This document shows, piece after piece, positions 1 through 6,119 of a stretch of 8,633 bases of DNA; the stretch's first letter is position 1, and every line of letters begins with the position of its first letter. The notes under the pieces were generated by a model. That model had not been told where the DNA came from. It did not search any database and was given only the letters and a program-made list of their open reading frames with translations. Where the stretch lies: assembly GCA_023300365.1 (NCBI GenBank), contig JALZWD010000337.1, forward strand, positions 1 to 8,633. The letters run 5' to 3'. The translations under genes and the position numbers were made by a program. Origin of the DNA: Flavimaricola sp. GTDB lineage: Bacteria; Pseudomonadota; Alphaproteobacteria; Rhodobacterales; Rhodobacteraceae.

Positions 1-589
1 TCTCGAACTGACGAAACGGGAAATGATTGTCGTACAGCAACCTGTCAAGCGCCCGCTCTGCCGCCGGAGACCCATCATAGGCAAACAAAAACCGCTTGGG
101 CACTTGAAACGCACGGTTGGCCACCAAAACAGGCCGCGTTGCCCCCCGCACAGCCCGATCAAGGTTCGAGCCAAGGTGATCGGTGCTAAATCCCGCCGAC
201 ACCCCCCGCTTGCCCAAAATCGTAAACCTTGTCTCGGCCTCAAGCTCGGCCATACCCTCAATCAGATCACCAAACCGCAGCTTTTGCGAAACATCCGTCG
301 TCCCCTTGCTTGCCAGCCGCTCGGCCGCATCCTCAAGGATCACCCGCCCCCGCTCGCGCATCAGACCCGCCCGCTCCGCATCCAAAACGCACAGCTTATC
401 CAAAAGCTCGCTTCGCGCCCCCAAGGCCAGATTTCCCGACAAATCCGCAGGCATCGTATCGCTGCCCTGCCGTCCAATCACATGCACAAGACTAACCGGC
501 ATCGCCAGCTTCTCTGCCGCCCAAACAGCATAATCACACACACTTGCCGAATAGTCAGATCCGTCGATAAATGCTGCGATACGGTCCAT
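1..589 (-). CDS. Tandem universal stress protein (UspA family), 3' end off the window
   Basis: Cytoplasmic nucleotide-binding stress protein, partial: 196 residues are visible and the reading frame is still open at the left edge. The N-terminus (MDRIAAFIDGSDYSASVCDY) is the first strand and helix of a Usp fold with its Asp near residue 9. Residues 126-141 carry GKRG, ten residues, then GS, close to the G-x2-G-x9-G(S/T) ATP-binding signature of the UspA family. PVLVA at 153-157 closes the first domain. A second Usp domain starts at about residue 165 (FLFAYDGSPAAERAL), so the full protein should be a two-domain Usp of about 280 residues. The ATG at 589 lies 14 bases past the sulP stop, with an AGGGGG run upstream, so it is probably cotranscribed with the transporter. 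A role in sensing energy or stress state for the transporter is inference. Family assignment is confident; the exact function is not known. Confidence 0.9.
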   Translation of the reverse strand, partial: MDRIAAFIDGSDYSASVCDYAVWAAEKLAMPVSLVHVIGRQGSDTMPADLSGNLALGARSELLDKLCVLDAERAGLMRERGRVILEDAAERLASKGTTDVSQKLRFGDLIEGMAELEAETRFTILGKRGVSAGFSTDHLGSNLDRAVRGATRPVLVANRAFQVPKRFLFAYDGSPAAERALDRLLYDNHFPFRQFE

Positions 590-603
590 CCTTGGGCCCC
601 CTG

Positions 604-2088
604 TTAATGCACGTTCAACTTATCCATACCACCCGGCTTGTCATGCAACGCCAGCTTATCAACGATCGTCTCCGAGGCGGCGTTCATACCAATCAGGTCC
701 ACTTTGGTCCCCTCACGGCCAAATTTCAACACCACCATGTCAACGGCCTGCACCGACGAGATATCCCAGATATGCGCATCCGACACATCAATCACCACCT
801 CGTCCAAAGCCTCGCGGAAATCAAACGACCGTTGAAACTCTTCGACCGAGGCATAAAACAACTGCCCTTCGATCTTATATGTCCGCTTCTTGCCCGCATC
901 ATCAATCTGCGACGTCACCCGGAAAATCTGCGCGATCTTGCTGGCAAAAAACACGCCTGACAAAAGCACGCCCGCCAAAACACCATAGGCCAAATTATGC
1001 GTCTCAACCGTCACCACAACCGTGGCCAGCATCACAACAGACGAGCTGATCGGATGGCTGCGCAAATTGGTCAAAGACGACCACGAAAACGTCCCAATCG
1101 ACACCATGATCATCACCGCCACGAGAGCAGCCATCGGAATCACTTTAACAAAGTCCGCCAACACCAAGATAAGGAACAATAAAAACACGCCCGCGGCAAA
1201 ACACGACAAACGCGCCCGCCCGCCGGATTTCACATTGATCATCGATTGGCCAATCATCGCACAGCCCGCCATGCCGCCGAAAAATCCGGTCACCGTGTTG
1301 GCCATGCCCTGCCCAATACATTCTTTGTTGCGGTCGCTATGGGTATCGGTCAGCTCATCCACCAAATTGGCGGTCATCAGGCTCTCAAGCAAACCAACCA
1401 CCGCAATCGCAACCGCCACCGGCAAGATGATCCAAAACATCCCCAACTCAAACGGCACCTCAGGCACAAAGAAGAACGGCAAAGCATCCGGCAAATCGCC
1501 CATATCCGACACCGTGCGGACATCAATCCCCAAGGCCCAAACCACAATCGTCAACACCACAATCGCCACCAAAGGCGACGGCACCGCCGTGGTCAAATAG
1601 GGCAATCCATAGATAATCCCCAAGGCCACAGCGACCAAAACATACGTCATATACGGCACGCCCACCAATTCGGGAATTTGCGCCAGGAAAATTAAGATCG
1701 CGAGGGCATTCACAAACCCCGTCATCACCGAACGCGACACAAATCGCATCACATGGGATATTTTGGCAAACCCAATGCCCACCTGAATAAGCCCGCCCAA
1801 AACCGTCGCTGCCAAAATATAATGCAGGCCATACTCTCGAAACAACGGCTCCATCAAAACCGCCGTCGCCGCCGTCGCCGCCGAAATCATCCCCGGCCGA
1901 CCGCCAAACAGCGCCGTGATGACCGCAATAATAAATGACGCATAAAGCCCGACCTTGGGATCCACCCCAACAATAAGCGAAAACGCAATCGCCTCAGGAA
2001 TAAGGGCAAGGGCGACAACAAGGCCCGACAACAATTCCACCCTCGGATTGCCGATCCACTCGGCACGCACGCGGTCTGACAAAACCAT
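604..2088 (-). CDS. SulP (SLC26) family anion transporter with STAS domain
   Basis: Inner-membrane secondary transporter of 494 residues, within the usual size of bacterial SulP proteins. The N-terminus at 16-65 ([20 protein letters not shown], then [13 protein letters not shown]) is the classic SulP opening. The core repeats continue to about residue 390 in hydrophobic segments, with the family motif [20 protein letters not shown] at 254-273 and [14 protein letters not shown] at 282-295. Residues 402-490 form a cytoplasmic STAS domain ([20 protein letters not shown] at 431-450), the anti-sigma-antagonist-like module that regulates SLC26 carriers. The ATG at 2088 is supported by TGAGGA seven bases upstream. 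Substrate cannot be read from sequence: sulfate, bicarbonate and dicarboxylates are all transported by family members. A Usp gene follows directly in the same direction. Regulation through that protein is inference. The family call is very secure; the substrate is unknown. Confidence 0.95.
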   Translation of the reverse strand: MVLSDRVRAEWIGNPRVELLSGLVVALALIPEAIAFSLIVGVDPKVGLYASFIIAVITALFGGRPGMISAATAATAVLMEPLFREYGLHYILAATVLGGLIQVGIGFAKISHVMRFVSRSVMTGFVNALAILIFLAQIPELVGVPYMTYVLVAVALGIIYGLPYLTTAVPSPLVAIVVLTIVVWALGIDVRTVSDMGDLPDALPFFFVPEVPFELGMFWIILPVAVAIAVVGLLESLMTANLVDELTDTHSDRNKECIGQGMANTVTGFFGGMAGCAMIGQSMINVKSGGRARLSCFAAGVFLLFLILVLADFVKVIPMAALVAVMIMVSIGTFSWSSLTNLRSHPISSSVVMLATVVVTVETHNLAYGVLAGVLLSGVFFASKIAQIFRVTSQIDDAGKKRTYKIEGQLFYASVEEFQRSFDFREALDEVVIDVSDAHIWDISSVQAVDMVVLKFGREGTKVDLIGMNAASETIVDKLALHDKPGGMDKLNVH

Positions 2089-2128
2089 TGGAAATCCTCA
2101 TTTTGGGCTGAACGATACGACAAGCGGG

Positions 2129-2157
2129 GTGATGCGGCGCAGTGACCGATGTGTCAA
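2129..2157 (-). promoter_or_regulatory. Possible sulP-usp promoter
   Basis: Read on the minus strand there is a perfect TTGACA (2157-2152), then 17 bases, then CATCAC (2134-2129). The -35 box is consensus but the -10 box is poor, so this is only a candidate. The predicted start would leave a leader of about 35 bases before the sulP ATG. Confidence 0.3.
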
Positions 2158-2190
2158 CCCTTGCCGCCCGCAATCGAGGCGCCCGCTTGG

Positions 2191-2215
2191 TCTCATCTTG
2201 CCCCAAATACTCCCC
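2191..2215. repeat. Rhodobacteraceae-type intergenic motif, copy 1
   Basis: The stretch contains CATCTTGCCCCAAATACTCC, a motif I recall as frequent between genes in Rhodobacter/Roseobacter genomes, usually near gene ends. It lies in the 244-base gap between the ABC-2 permease stop and the sulP start. A GC hairpin (GCGGC-GGG-GCCGC on the minus strand, 2299-2311) sits between it and the permease but has no U-run, so it is at best a weak terminator. The recollection needs a genome-wide count. Confidence 0.4.
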
Positions 2216-2332
2216 TTTTGATCCCACCGACGCAACGGGCCGGGCACGAGACTGCGGACCACCACGCCCCAAACACGAACAGGCCAAAATAATCTCGCGC
2301 GGCCCCGCCGCTCAATAGGATCAAAAGCACGA

Positions 2333-3160
2333 TCAGGGTTTCAATCTGTAGCCGCGGCGGAACCACCGCCAATTGATCCCAACCACGATCCCCGCAGACA
2401 CCAGCGCAAAGCACGCGCCAAACATCGGTGCGCCGTCTGACACCCCAAGCATCCCAAATCGCACGCCGTCGATGATATAGAAAAACGGATTTGCATGGCT
2501 CAATGCCTGCAATACCGGCGGCATCGCATCGAGCGTGTAAAATGTGCCCGACAAAAACGCCAATGGCGTGACGATAAAGTTTGAAATCGCCGCCAATTGA
2601 TCAAACTTATTGGCAAAAATCCCAGCAATCAGGCCAAGGCCGCCCATAAACACCGATCCCACAACCACAAAAAACACCACCCACATCGGATGGGCCATCC
2701 CCACACCCAAAAAGACCCAAACCCCAAAGGCAATCACCAAAGCCACCAACATCCCCCGCGCCACAGCACCGCCAAGATATCCGGCCACCAATTCCCCCGC
2801 CGACAGCGGCGGCATCAGCGTATCCACGATATTACCCTGCACTTTCGCACTCGCCAGCGACGACGAACAATTGGCAAAAGCATTCTGTATCACCGTCATC
2901 GTCAAAATGCCCGGCGCGATAAACTCAATAAACGGCACGCCCATCACTGGCCCACGGTTGGGCCCAACCGCCAACACAAACACCATCAAAAAAAGCCCCG
3001 CATTGATCAAGGGCGCCATCACAGTTTGGCTCCAAACATTCATAAATCGGCGCACCTCGCGCACCACCAAGGTCCAAAGGCCCAGCCAGTTCACCGCCCC
3101 AAATCGCCGCACGCCCATCGCGGCGTCCGCGTCTCTACCTTTGAAATATGCGTCACTCAT
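2333..3160 (-). CDS. ABC-2 type transporter permease (NodJ/DrrB/YadH-like)
   Basis: Membrane subunit of an ABC exporter, 275 residues, the usual length for this family. About six hydrophobic segments can be seen: roughly 48-66, 77-95, 129-152, 158-183, 188-206 and 247-263. The conserved C-terminal ABC-2 region is at 203-240 (LSGTFYTLDAMPPVLQALSH, then NPFFYIIDGVRFGMLG), and EFIAPGILTM at 79-88 is also typical. The start is well supported by GAGGAG nine bases before the ATG. These permeases need an ATPase partner, commonly encoded next door; none lies on either side here, since gcrA is divergent upstream and sulP is 244 bases downstream. It may use an ATPase encoded elsewhere. The exported substrate is unknown: family members move polysaccharides, lipo-oligosaccharides or drugs. 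Orientation divergent from gcrA means they share a 133-base control region. Confidence 0.9.
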   Translation of the reverse strand: MSDAYFKGRDADAAMGVRRFGAVNWLGLWTLVVREVRRFMNVWSQTVMAPLINAGLFLMVFVLAVGPNRGPVMGVPFIEFIAPGILTMTVIQNAFANCSSSLASAKVQGNIVDTLMPPLSAGELVAGYLGGAVARGMLVALVIAFGVWVFLGVGMAHPMWVVFFVVVGSVFMGGLGLIAGIFANKFDQLAAISNFIVTPLAFLSGTFYTLDAMPPVLQALSHANPFFYIIDGVRFGMLGVSDGAPMFGACFALVSAGIVVGINWRWFRRGYRLKP

Positions 3161-3192
3161 CTGCCACGGCTCCTCAAATCTGCTGCATACGC

Positions 3193-3221
3193 TTGTGAAG
3201 GCGCACCGGGATGCTTAGAAT
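3193..3221 (+). promoter_or_regulatory. Probable gcrA promoter (sigma70-like)
   Basis: TTGTGA (3193-3198), a 17-base spacer and TAGAAT (3216-3221) lie in the gap between the divergent permease and gcrA. Predicted transcription start is near 3228, leaving a leader of about 65 bases. I see no GANTC and no TTAA-N7-TTAA CtrA box in the gap, so the CtrA control known for Caulobacter gcrA is not evident here. Confidence 0.45.
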
Positions 3222-3293
3222 AGTACACTGATGAATTCTTCAAGGGTTTGGTTCACTCATGGGCCAACTCTCACCCAATCCAAAGGAACGCAT

Positions 3294-3860
3294 ATGTCCT
3301 GGACCGACGAGCGCGTCGAGACGCTCAAAAAGATGTGGGGCGATGGCCAATCGGCCAGCCAAATCGCCAAAGAACTGGGCGGGGTTACCCGCAATGCTGT
3401 GATCGGCAAAGTCCACCGGCTTGGGCTGTCCAATCGGGCAACGCCCGGTTCTGCTGCCAAAGCGGCGCCCGAGAAAAAGGCGGCCAAACCCGCGGCCGCC
3501 AAACCCGCAGCGGCGCCCAAACCCACCAAGATCAAGGCCGCCCCCGATGATGCGCCCGCACCGCCCATGTCGGCGGCCCGCCGCGCCATCATTCCCGCCG
3601 GTCAGCCCCTGCCACCGCAGCCAAGCCTCAACGAGATCTCTCCCGAAGCTTTGGCCAAGGTCAACGAGATCGAGAAACAGGCCAAAAAGCTGACCTTGAT
3701 GGAACTCACCGAAAAGACCTGCAAATGGCCCGTTGGCGATCCAGCCACGGATGATTTCTGGTTCTGCGGCTTGGCGGTGCAAACCGGCAAACCCTATTGC
3801 GAGGCCCACGTCGGCGTCGCATTCCAACCCATGTCGGCCCGCCGCGACCGCCGTCGCTAG
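3294..3860 (+). CDS. gcrA: Cell-cycle regulator GcrA
   Basis: Transcription cofactor of the alphaproteobacterial cell cycle, 188 residues. In Caulobacter, GcrA binds RNA polymerase sigma70 and activates promoters carrying CcrM-methylated GANTC sites. The N-terminus (MSWTDERVETLKKMW, then GQSASQIAKELGGVTRNAVI, HRLGLSNR) is the diagnostic helix-turn-helix at residues 1-48. Residues 52-92 are a low-complexity Ala/Lys/Pro linker with repeated AAKPAAAKP units. The C-terminal domain at about 133-180 has the conserved TCKWPVGDP, FWFCG and PYCEAH elements (C143, C158, C169, H172), the sigma-binding part. I chose the ATG at 3294 because MSWTDERV is the family N-terminus and AAAGGAA sits six bases upstream; the frame is open further upstream, to 3231. 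It is followed by a strong terminator, so it is probably monocistronic. Identification is very secure. Confidence 0.97.
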   Translation: MSWTDERVETLKKMWGDGQSASQIAKELGGVTRNAVIGKVHRLGLSNRATPGSAAKAAPEKKAAKPAAAKPAAAPKPTKIKAAPDDAPAPPMSAARRAIIPAGQPLPPQPSLNEISPEALAKVNEIEKQAKKLTLMELTEKTCKWPVGDPATDDFWFCGLAVQTGKPYCEAHVGVAFQPMSARRDRRR

Positions 3861-3883
3861 GGCCCACAACACACCCTATCTCC

Positions 3884-3914
3884 AAAGGCCTGCGCATACC
3901 CGCGCGGGCCTTTT
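3884..3914 (+). terminator. Intrinsic terminator of gcrA
   Basis: A 12-bp stem, AAAGGCCTGCGC paired with GCGCGGGCCTTT (one G-U pair), encloses a six-base loop (ATACCC) and is followed by a short T run. It lies 23 bases after the gcrA stop codon. Confidence 0.8.
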
Positions 3915-3955
3915 GCGTCGCTCCCTCCCGTCCGCTGCGGCCCCGCTACCCGCAG

Positions 3956-3985
3956 TTGATTTCGCGGCCCATCCCCCATTAGGCT
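3956..3985 (+). promoter_or_regulatory. Weak candidate promoter for the dioxygenase gene
   Basis: TTGATT (3956-3961), 18 bases, TAGGCT (3980-3985). The -10 box matches the consensus at only three positions. It would give a leader of only about 16 bases that just includes the CGGAGGAT ribosome binding site at 3994-4001. The gcrA terminator lies upstream, so some promoter is expected in this 90-base stretch. Confidence 0.25.
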
Positions 3986-4007
3986 GGACAAAACCGGAGG
4001 ATACATC

Positions 4008-4949
4008 ATGCAAGCGCCCCCAAATCCCGACGACATCAGCCACCCCATAAGCGACGCGCTCACGGTCCAACTCAAAGACATCGAAAAAAGCCTGCCCCTG
4101 CGCGTCCTCTCCGAGGCCGATTGGCAACATTGGATCACCAAGGGCTTTGTCATCGTCCGCGAGGCCGTGCCCCCCCAACAGGCCCGCGCAACCGCCGATA
4201 TCTTATGGGATTTTGACGAAAAAGACCCCGCCGACCCCACCACATGGTACGCACCGCAACGCCGCCCTCATGTGCGTGCCGAGCTGAACAATGCCGGCAT
4301 GATCGAAATTTACCACCACCAAACCATGTGGGACAATCGCCAAACCCAACGCATCTACGACGCCTTTGTCGATATCTGGGACCGCACCGACCTATGGGTC
4401 ACAATCGACCGCGCCAACCTCAATCCTCCCAAGAAAGGCGCCACAAGCAAAGACGGCTTTATCCACTGGGACGTCAACACATCCCTCTCGCCGCTGCCAA
4501 TCGGCGTCCAAGGCGTGCTGTCGCTTGATGTCCAAGACGACACCACAGGCGGCTTTCAATGCGCCCCCTACCTGTTTGAACATTTCGACGAATGGGTCAA
4601 AACCCAAGCCCCCGACCGCAATCCCTTGTTGCCCGATATGCAAGGCATCGAACGCGAAAACATCTCGCTCAACCCCGGCGATCTGATGATCTTCAATTCC
4701 CTGCTTGCCCACGGTGTTCGGCCCAATATCTCCAAAGATCGCTGCCGTGTGGCGCAATATATCTCAATGCACCCCGCCGAGCCTGACAACACAGCCGAGG
4801 TTAACGAGCGTATCCGCCTATGGCGCGATGTCGATTTCCCAAAACGCCCCGATTTCCCCGGCGATCCACGCAATTGGGAAACCGCCCGCTATGGCCCCGC
4901 CAGCCTGTCGCCGCTGGGCGAACGTCTCTTGGGCAAAACACAATGGTAG
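4008..4949 (+). CDS. Phytanoyl-CoA dioxygenase (PhyH) family Fe(II)/2-oxoglutarate oxygenase
   Basis: Cytoplasmic non-haem iron oxygenase of 313 residues. PhyH-family enzymes hydroxylate small molecules or CoA esters, using 2-oxoglutarate and O2. The metal triad can be read: the HxD pair H153/D155 in FIHWDVNTS and the distal H235 in LLAHGVRPN, with R245 or R247 in KDRCRVAQYI as the likely 2-oxoglutarate anchor. GGFQCAPYLF at 181-190 is the usual glycine-rich strand between them, and NPGDLMIFNSLLAHG is the typical approach to the distal His. The N-terminal part has the family sequence DWQHWITKGFVIVREAVPPQ (38-57). GGAGGAT lies six bases upstream of the ATG. No neighbour suggests a substrate: gcrA is upstream behind a terminator and a lysE-type exporter is 455 bases downstream. 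Substrate is unknown; a natural-product hydroxylase is as likely as a phytanoyl-CoA enzyme. Confidence 0.9.
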   Translation: MQAPPNPDDISHPISDALTVQLKDIEKSLPLRVLSEADWQHWITKGFVIVREAVPPQQARATADILWDFDEKDPADPTTWYAPQRRPHVRAELNNAGMIEIYHHQTMWDNRQTQRIYDAFVDIWDRTDLWVTIDRANLNPPKKGATSKDGFIHWDVNTSLSPLPIGVQGVLSLDVQDDTTGGFQCAPYLFEHFDEWVKTQAPDRNPLLPDMQGIERENISLNPGDLMIFNSLLAHGVRPNISKDRCRVAQYISMHPAEPDNTAEVNERIRLWRDVDFPKRPDFPGDPRNWETARYGPASLSPLGERLLGKTQW

Positions 4950-4965
4950 CTAAGCACCTGTAAGA

Positions 4966-5133
4966 CAAAGAAAAAGCCACCCGAATACTCGGATGGCCTT
5001 TTCATGCTGCATGCATGTGACGGGCGACTGCCGTCTATAGTCCCGATCTGGTTCATCACCACCATGACCAAGTGCGACTGACCCCATCCGATCCCCAAAT
5101 CGGTAATTAACAAACTAGAACTCGTCGGTCGCA
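4966..5133 (-). ncRNA. Candidate small regulatory RNA
   Basis: A proposed transcript of about 165 nt, with no recognised family. It has a consensus-like promoter at its 5' side (TTGACA-17-CTAAAA) and an intrinsic terminator at its 3' side. Between them I see four local hairpins on the minus strand: CCGAT/ATCGG (5103-5088, loop of six), a bulged eight-pair stem TTGG-TCAT with ATGA-CCAG (5072-5048), GACGGC with GCC-CGTC (5035-5019) and ATGC/GCAT (5016-5004). The open frames crossing it run straight through the terminator stem and its T run and look like chance. The 3' end lies 17 bases from the stop of the convergent dioxygenase gene, so it could also act on that mRNA's 3' end. An untranslated leader is unlikely because no minus-strand gene follows. 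Prediction only. Confidence 0.4.
4967..5002 (-). terminator. Intrinsic terminator, best read on the minus strand
   Basis: On the minus strand GCCATCCGA-GTAT-TCGGGTGGC forms a nine-pair stem (one U-G pair) with a four-base loop. A-tracts and T-tracts flank it, and TTTTTCTTT (4975-4967) follows directly. On the plus strand the same element has a C-A mismatch in the stem and only CTTTT after it. It may still end the dioxygenase transcript, but its form favours minus-strand transcription. Confidence 0.75.
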
Positions 5134-5139
5134 GGCCCG

Positions 5140-5168
5140 TTTTAGGCGTTTGGATTGCCCGGTGTCAA
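5140..5168 (-). promoter_or_regulatory. Candidate promoter for the small RNA
   Basis: On the minus strand a perfect TTGACA (5168-5163) is followed by 17 bases and CTAAAA (5145-5140). Predicted start is near 5133. No minus-strand coding sequence lies downstream before the terminator at 4967-5002. Confidence 0.4.
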
Positions 5169-5222
5169 AATATGGGCAGGAATGTGGCACCCGCGTAAAC
5201 AACACGCCACTTCGCGCAGAAT

Positions 5223-5272
5223 TGCCGATCATCGGCGGTACAATCGGCGGGGTTTGGCCCATCATCCGGCGG
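5223..5272. promoter_or_regulatory. Clustered ATCGGCGG repeats upstream of lysE-type gene
   Basis: ATCGGCGG occurs at 5231-5238 and again at 5243-5250, a 12-base period, with a close relative ATCCGGCGG at 5264-5272. The first copy is part of a short hairpin, GCCGA-TCA-TCGGC (5223-5235). Upstream is another inverted pair, GTGGC/GCCAC (5184-5188 and 5206-5210). This could be an operator array for lysE or for the divergent small RNA candidate. No known regulator motif is recognised. Confidence 0.3.
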
Positions 5273-5288
5273 TTTTCACCCGCAAAAC

Positions 5289-5299
5289 TATATAGAATC
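5289..5299. promoter_or_regulatory. GANTC methylation site at a TATATA element
   Basis: TATATAGAATC contains a -10-like TATATA or TATAGA overlapping the CcrM target GAATC (5295-5299). It is about 105 bases before the lysE start. I find no good -35 at normal spacing. GcrA-dependent promoters have GANTC near the -10, so this is a plausible but unproven GcrA site. Confidence 0.25.
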
Positions 5300-5404
5300 A
5301 ATTGAACCGACCCCACTGCGCGCCACCAATCGGCCCCGCCGCCTGTGTTGACAAAGCGGCGCCAATACCACTTCGCTGTCTCAACACCACAAGGGGCTAC
5401 TGCC

Positions 5405-6034
5405 ATGCTGCACGACATCAACCTACCGTTCATCCTGCTGGCCGCTTTTGTTGCCGGCGCAAGCCCCGGTCCCGCCACATTGGCCATCGCGGGCACGTCT
5501 ATGGCCTTAGGGCGTAAATCCGGCCTCGCTTTGGCCTTTGGCATCACAACCGGGTCGCTGATCTGGTCGGTTTCGGCGGCATTGGGCCTTGGGGCCTTGA
5601 TGTTGGCCCATGCATGGGTGCTCGAAGGGATCCGCTACCTTGGTGCTGCCTATCTGATGTATCTCGCGATCAAGGCCGCGCGCTCGGCCCTCTTTGCAAA
5701 ACCAGTCGCCACCAACGCCTTGGTGGGCAACAGCCGCACCCTTTATGCCAAAGGCTTGGCCCTTCATCTCACCAATCCCAAGGCCATCTTGTTTTTTGGC
5801 TCGCTGTTCTCGCTTGGCCTGCCGCCGGGCACCAACGCCTCGGCACTGGCCCTCGTTATTCTTGCCGTTGGCATCCAAAGTGCTGTGGTCTTTCACGGCT
5901 ATGCCTTGCTCTTCTCTTCCAACAAAATGACCGCACTCTACCTCCGGCTCAAACGGTGGTTTGAAGGGGCCTTTGCCTTGGCCTTTGGCGCAGCAAGCCT
6001 CAAAATCCTGACGGCCAAGCTTCAGGCCCCCTAA
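5405..6034 (+). CDS. LysE/RhtB family amino-acid exporter
   Basis: Inner-membrane exporter of 209 residues, the normal length of LysE/RhtB proteins, which expel amino acids or related metabolites. The signature AGASPGPATLAIAGTSMALG at 17-36 followed by KSGLALAFGITTG covers the first helix and loop. GLALHLTNPKAILFFGSLF at 117-135 is the second conserved block. Six hydrophobic segments fit roughly residues 5-30, 40-65, 68-90, 117-137, 146-170 and 186-204. The ATG at 5405 has AAGGGG eight bases upstream and begins right at the family N-terminus (MLHDINLPFILL); the frame is open 60 bases further upstream, but that extension has no family character. A TTGACA lies at 5348-5353 but lacks a matching -10. 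The substrate is unknown: members export lysine, arginine, threonine or homoserine lactone. The next gene starts 85 bases downstream. Confidence 0.93.
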   Translation: MLHDINLPFILLAAFVAGASPGPATLAIAGTSMALGRKSGLALAFGITTGSLIWSVSAALGLGALMLAHAWVLEGIRYLGAAYLMYLAIKAARSALFAKPVATNALVGNSRTLYAKGLALHLTNPKAILFFGSLFSLGLPPGTNASALALVILAVGIQSAVVFHGYALLFSSNKMTALYLRLKRWFEGAFALAFGAASLKILTAKLQAP

Positions 6035-6056
6035 GCCTCGCCCCCCAAAGACTGAC

Positions 6057-6066
6057 GTGACGTCAC
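6057..6066. promoter_or_regulatory. Perfect palindrome GTGACGTCAC before the ketosynthase gene
   Basis: A ten-base perfect palindrome lies in the 85-base gap between lysE and the ketosynthase, about 54 bases before the latter's ATG. It could be a dimer-binding operator. Its first GTG is also an in-frame possible start codon for the ketosynthase, but the 21 extra residues would be Pro-rich and unlike the family. Confidence 0.3.
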
Positions 6067-6119
6067 CCTGCGCACGGCACCCGCCGGGGCCTATGGTTCC
6101 ACAACCGAAAGGATCCGTC

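Noticed and set aside
23..607. Plus-strand open frame of 194 codons over the left edge
   Set aside because: It is the antisense shadow of the Usp gene; the product is Arg/Pro/His-rich with no fold character, whereas the minus strand gives a clear Usp sequence.
3231..3293. Upstream extension of gcrA (21 codons)
   Set aside because: It lies just after the predicted transcription start, has no family similarity, and MSWTDERV with its own ribosome binding site is the known GcrA N-terminus.
3240..3872. Minus-strand open frame of 210 codons opposite gcrA
   Set aside because: Gly/Arg-rich shadow of the Ala/Lys/Pro-rich gcrA codons; gcrA itself is certain.
4889..5113. Minus-strand 74-codon frame in the dioxygenase-lysE gap
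   Set aside because: It runs through the terminator stem and T run and into the dioxygenase gene, and resembles no family; the region reads better as RNA.
5348..5353. TTGACA upstream of the lysE-type gene as a promoter
   Set aside because: The hexamer is perfect but the sequence 16-18 bases downstream (around CTTCGC) has no -10 character.
5107..5547. Minus-strand 146-codon frame over the lysE upstream region
   Set aside because: Half of it is antisense to lysE, its composition is odd, it spans the candidate promoter, and its stop falls inside the proposed small RNA.
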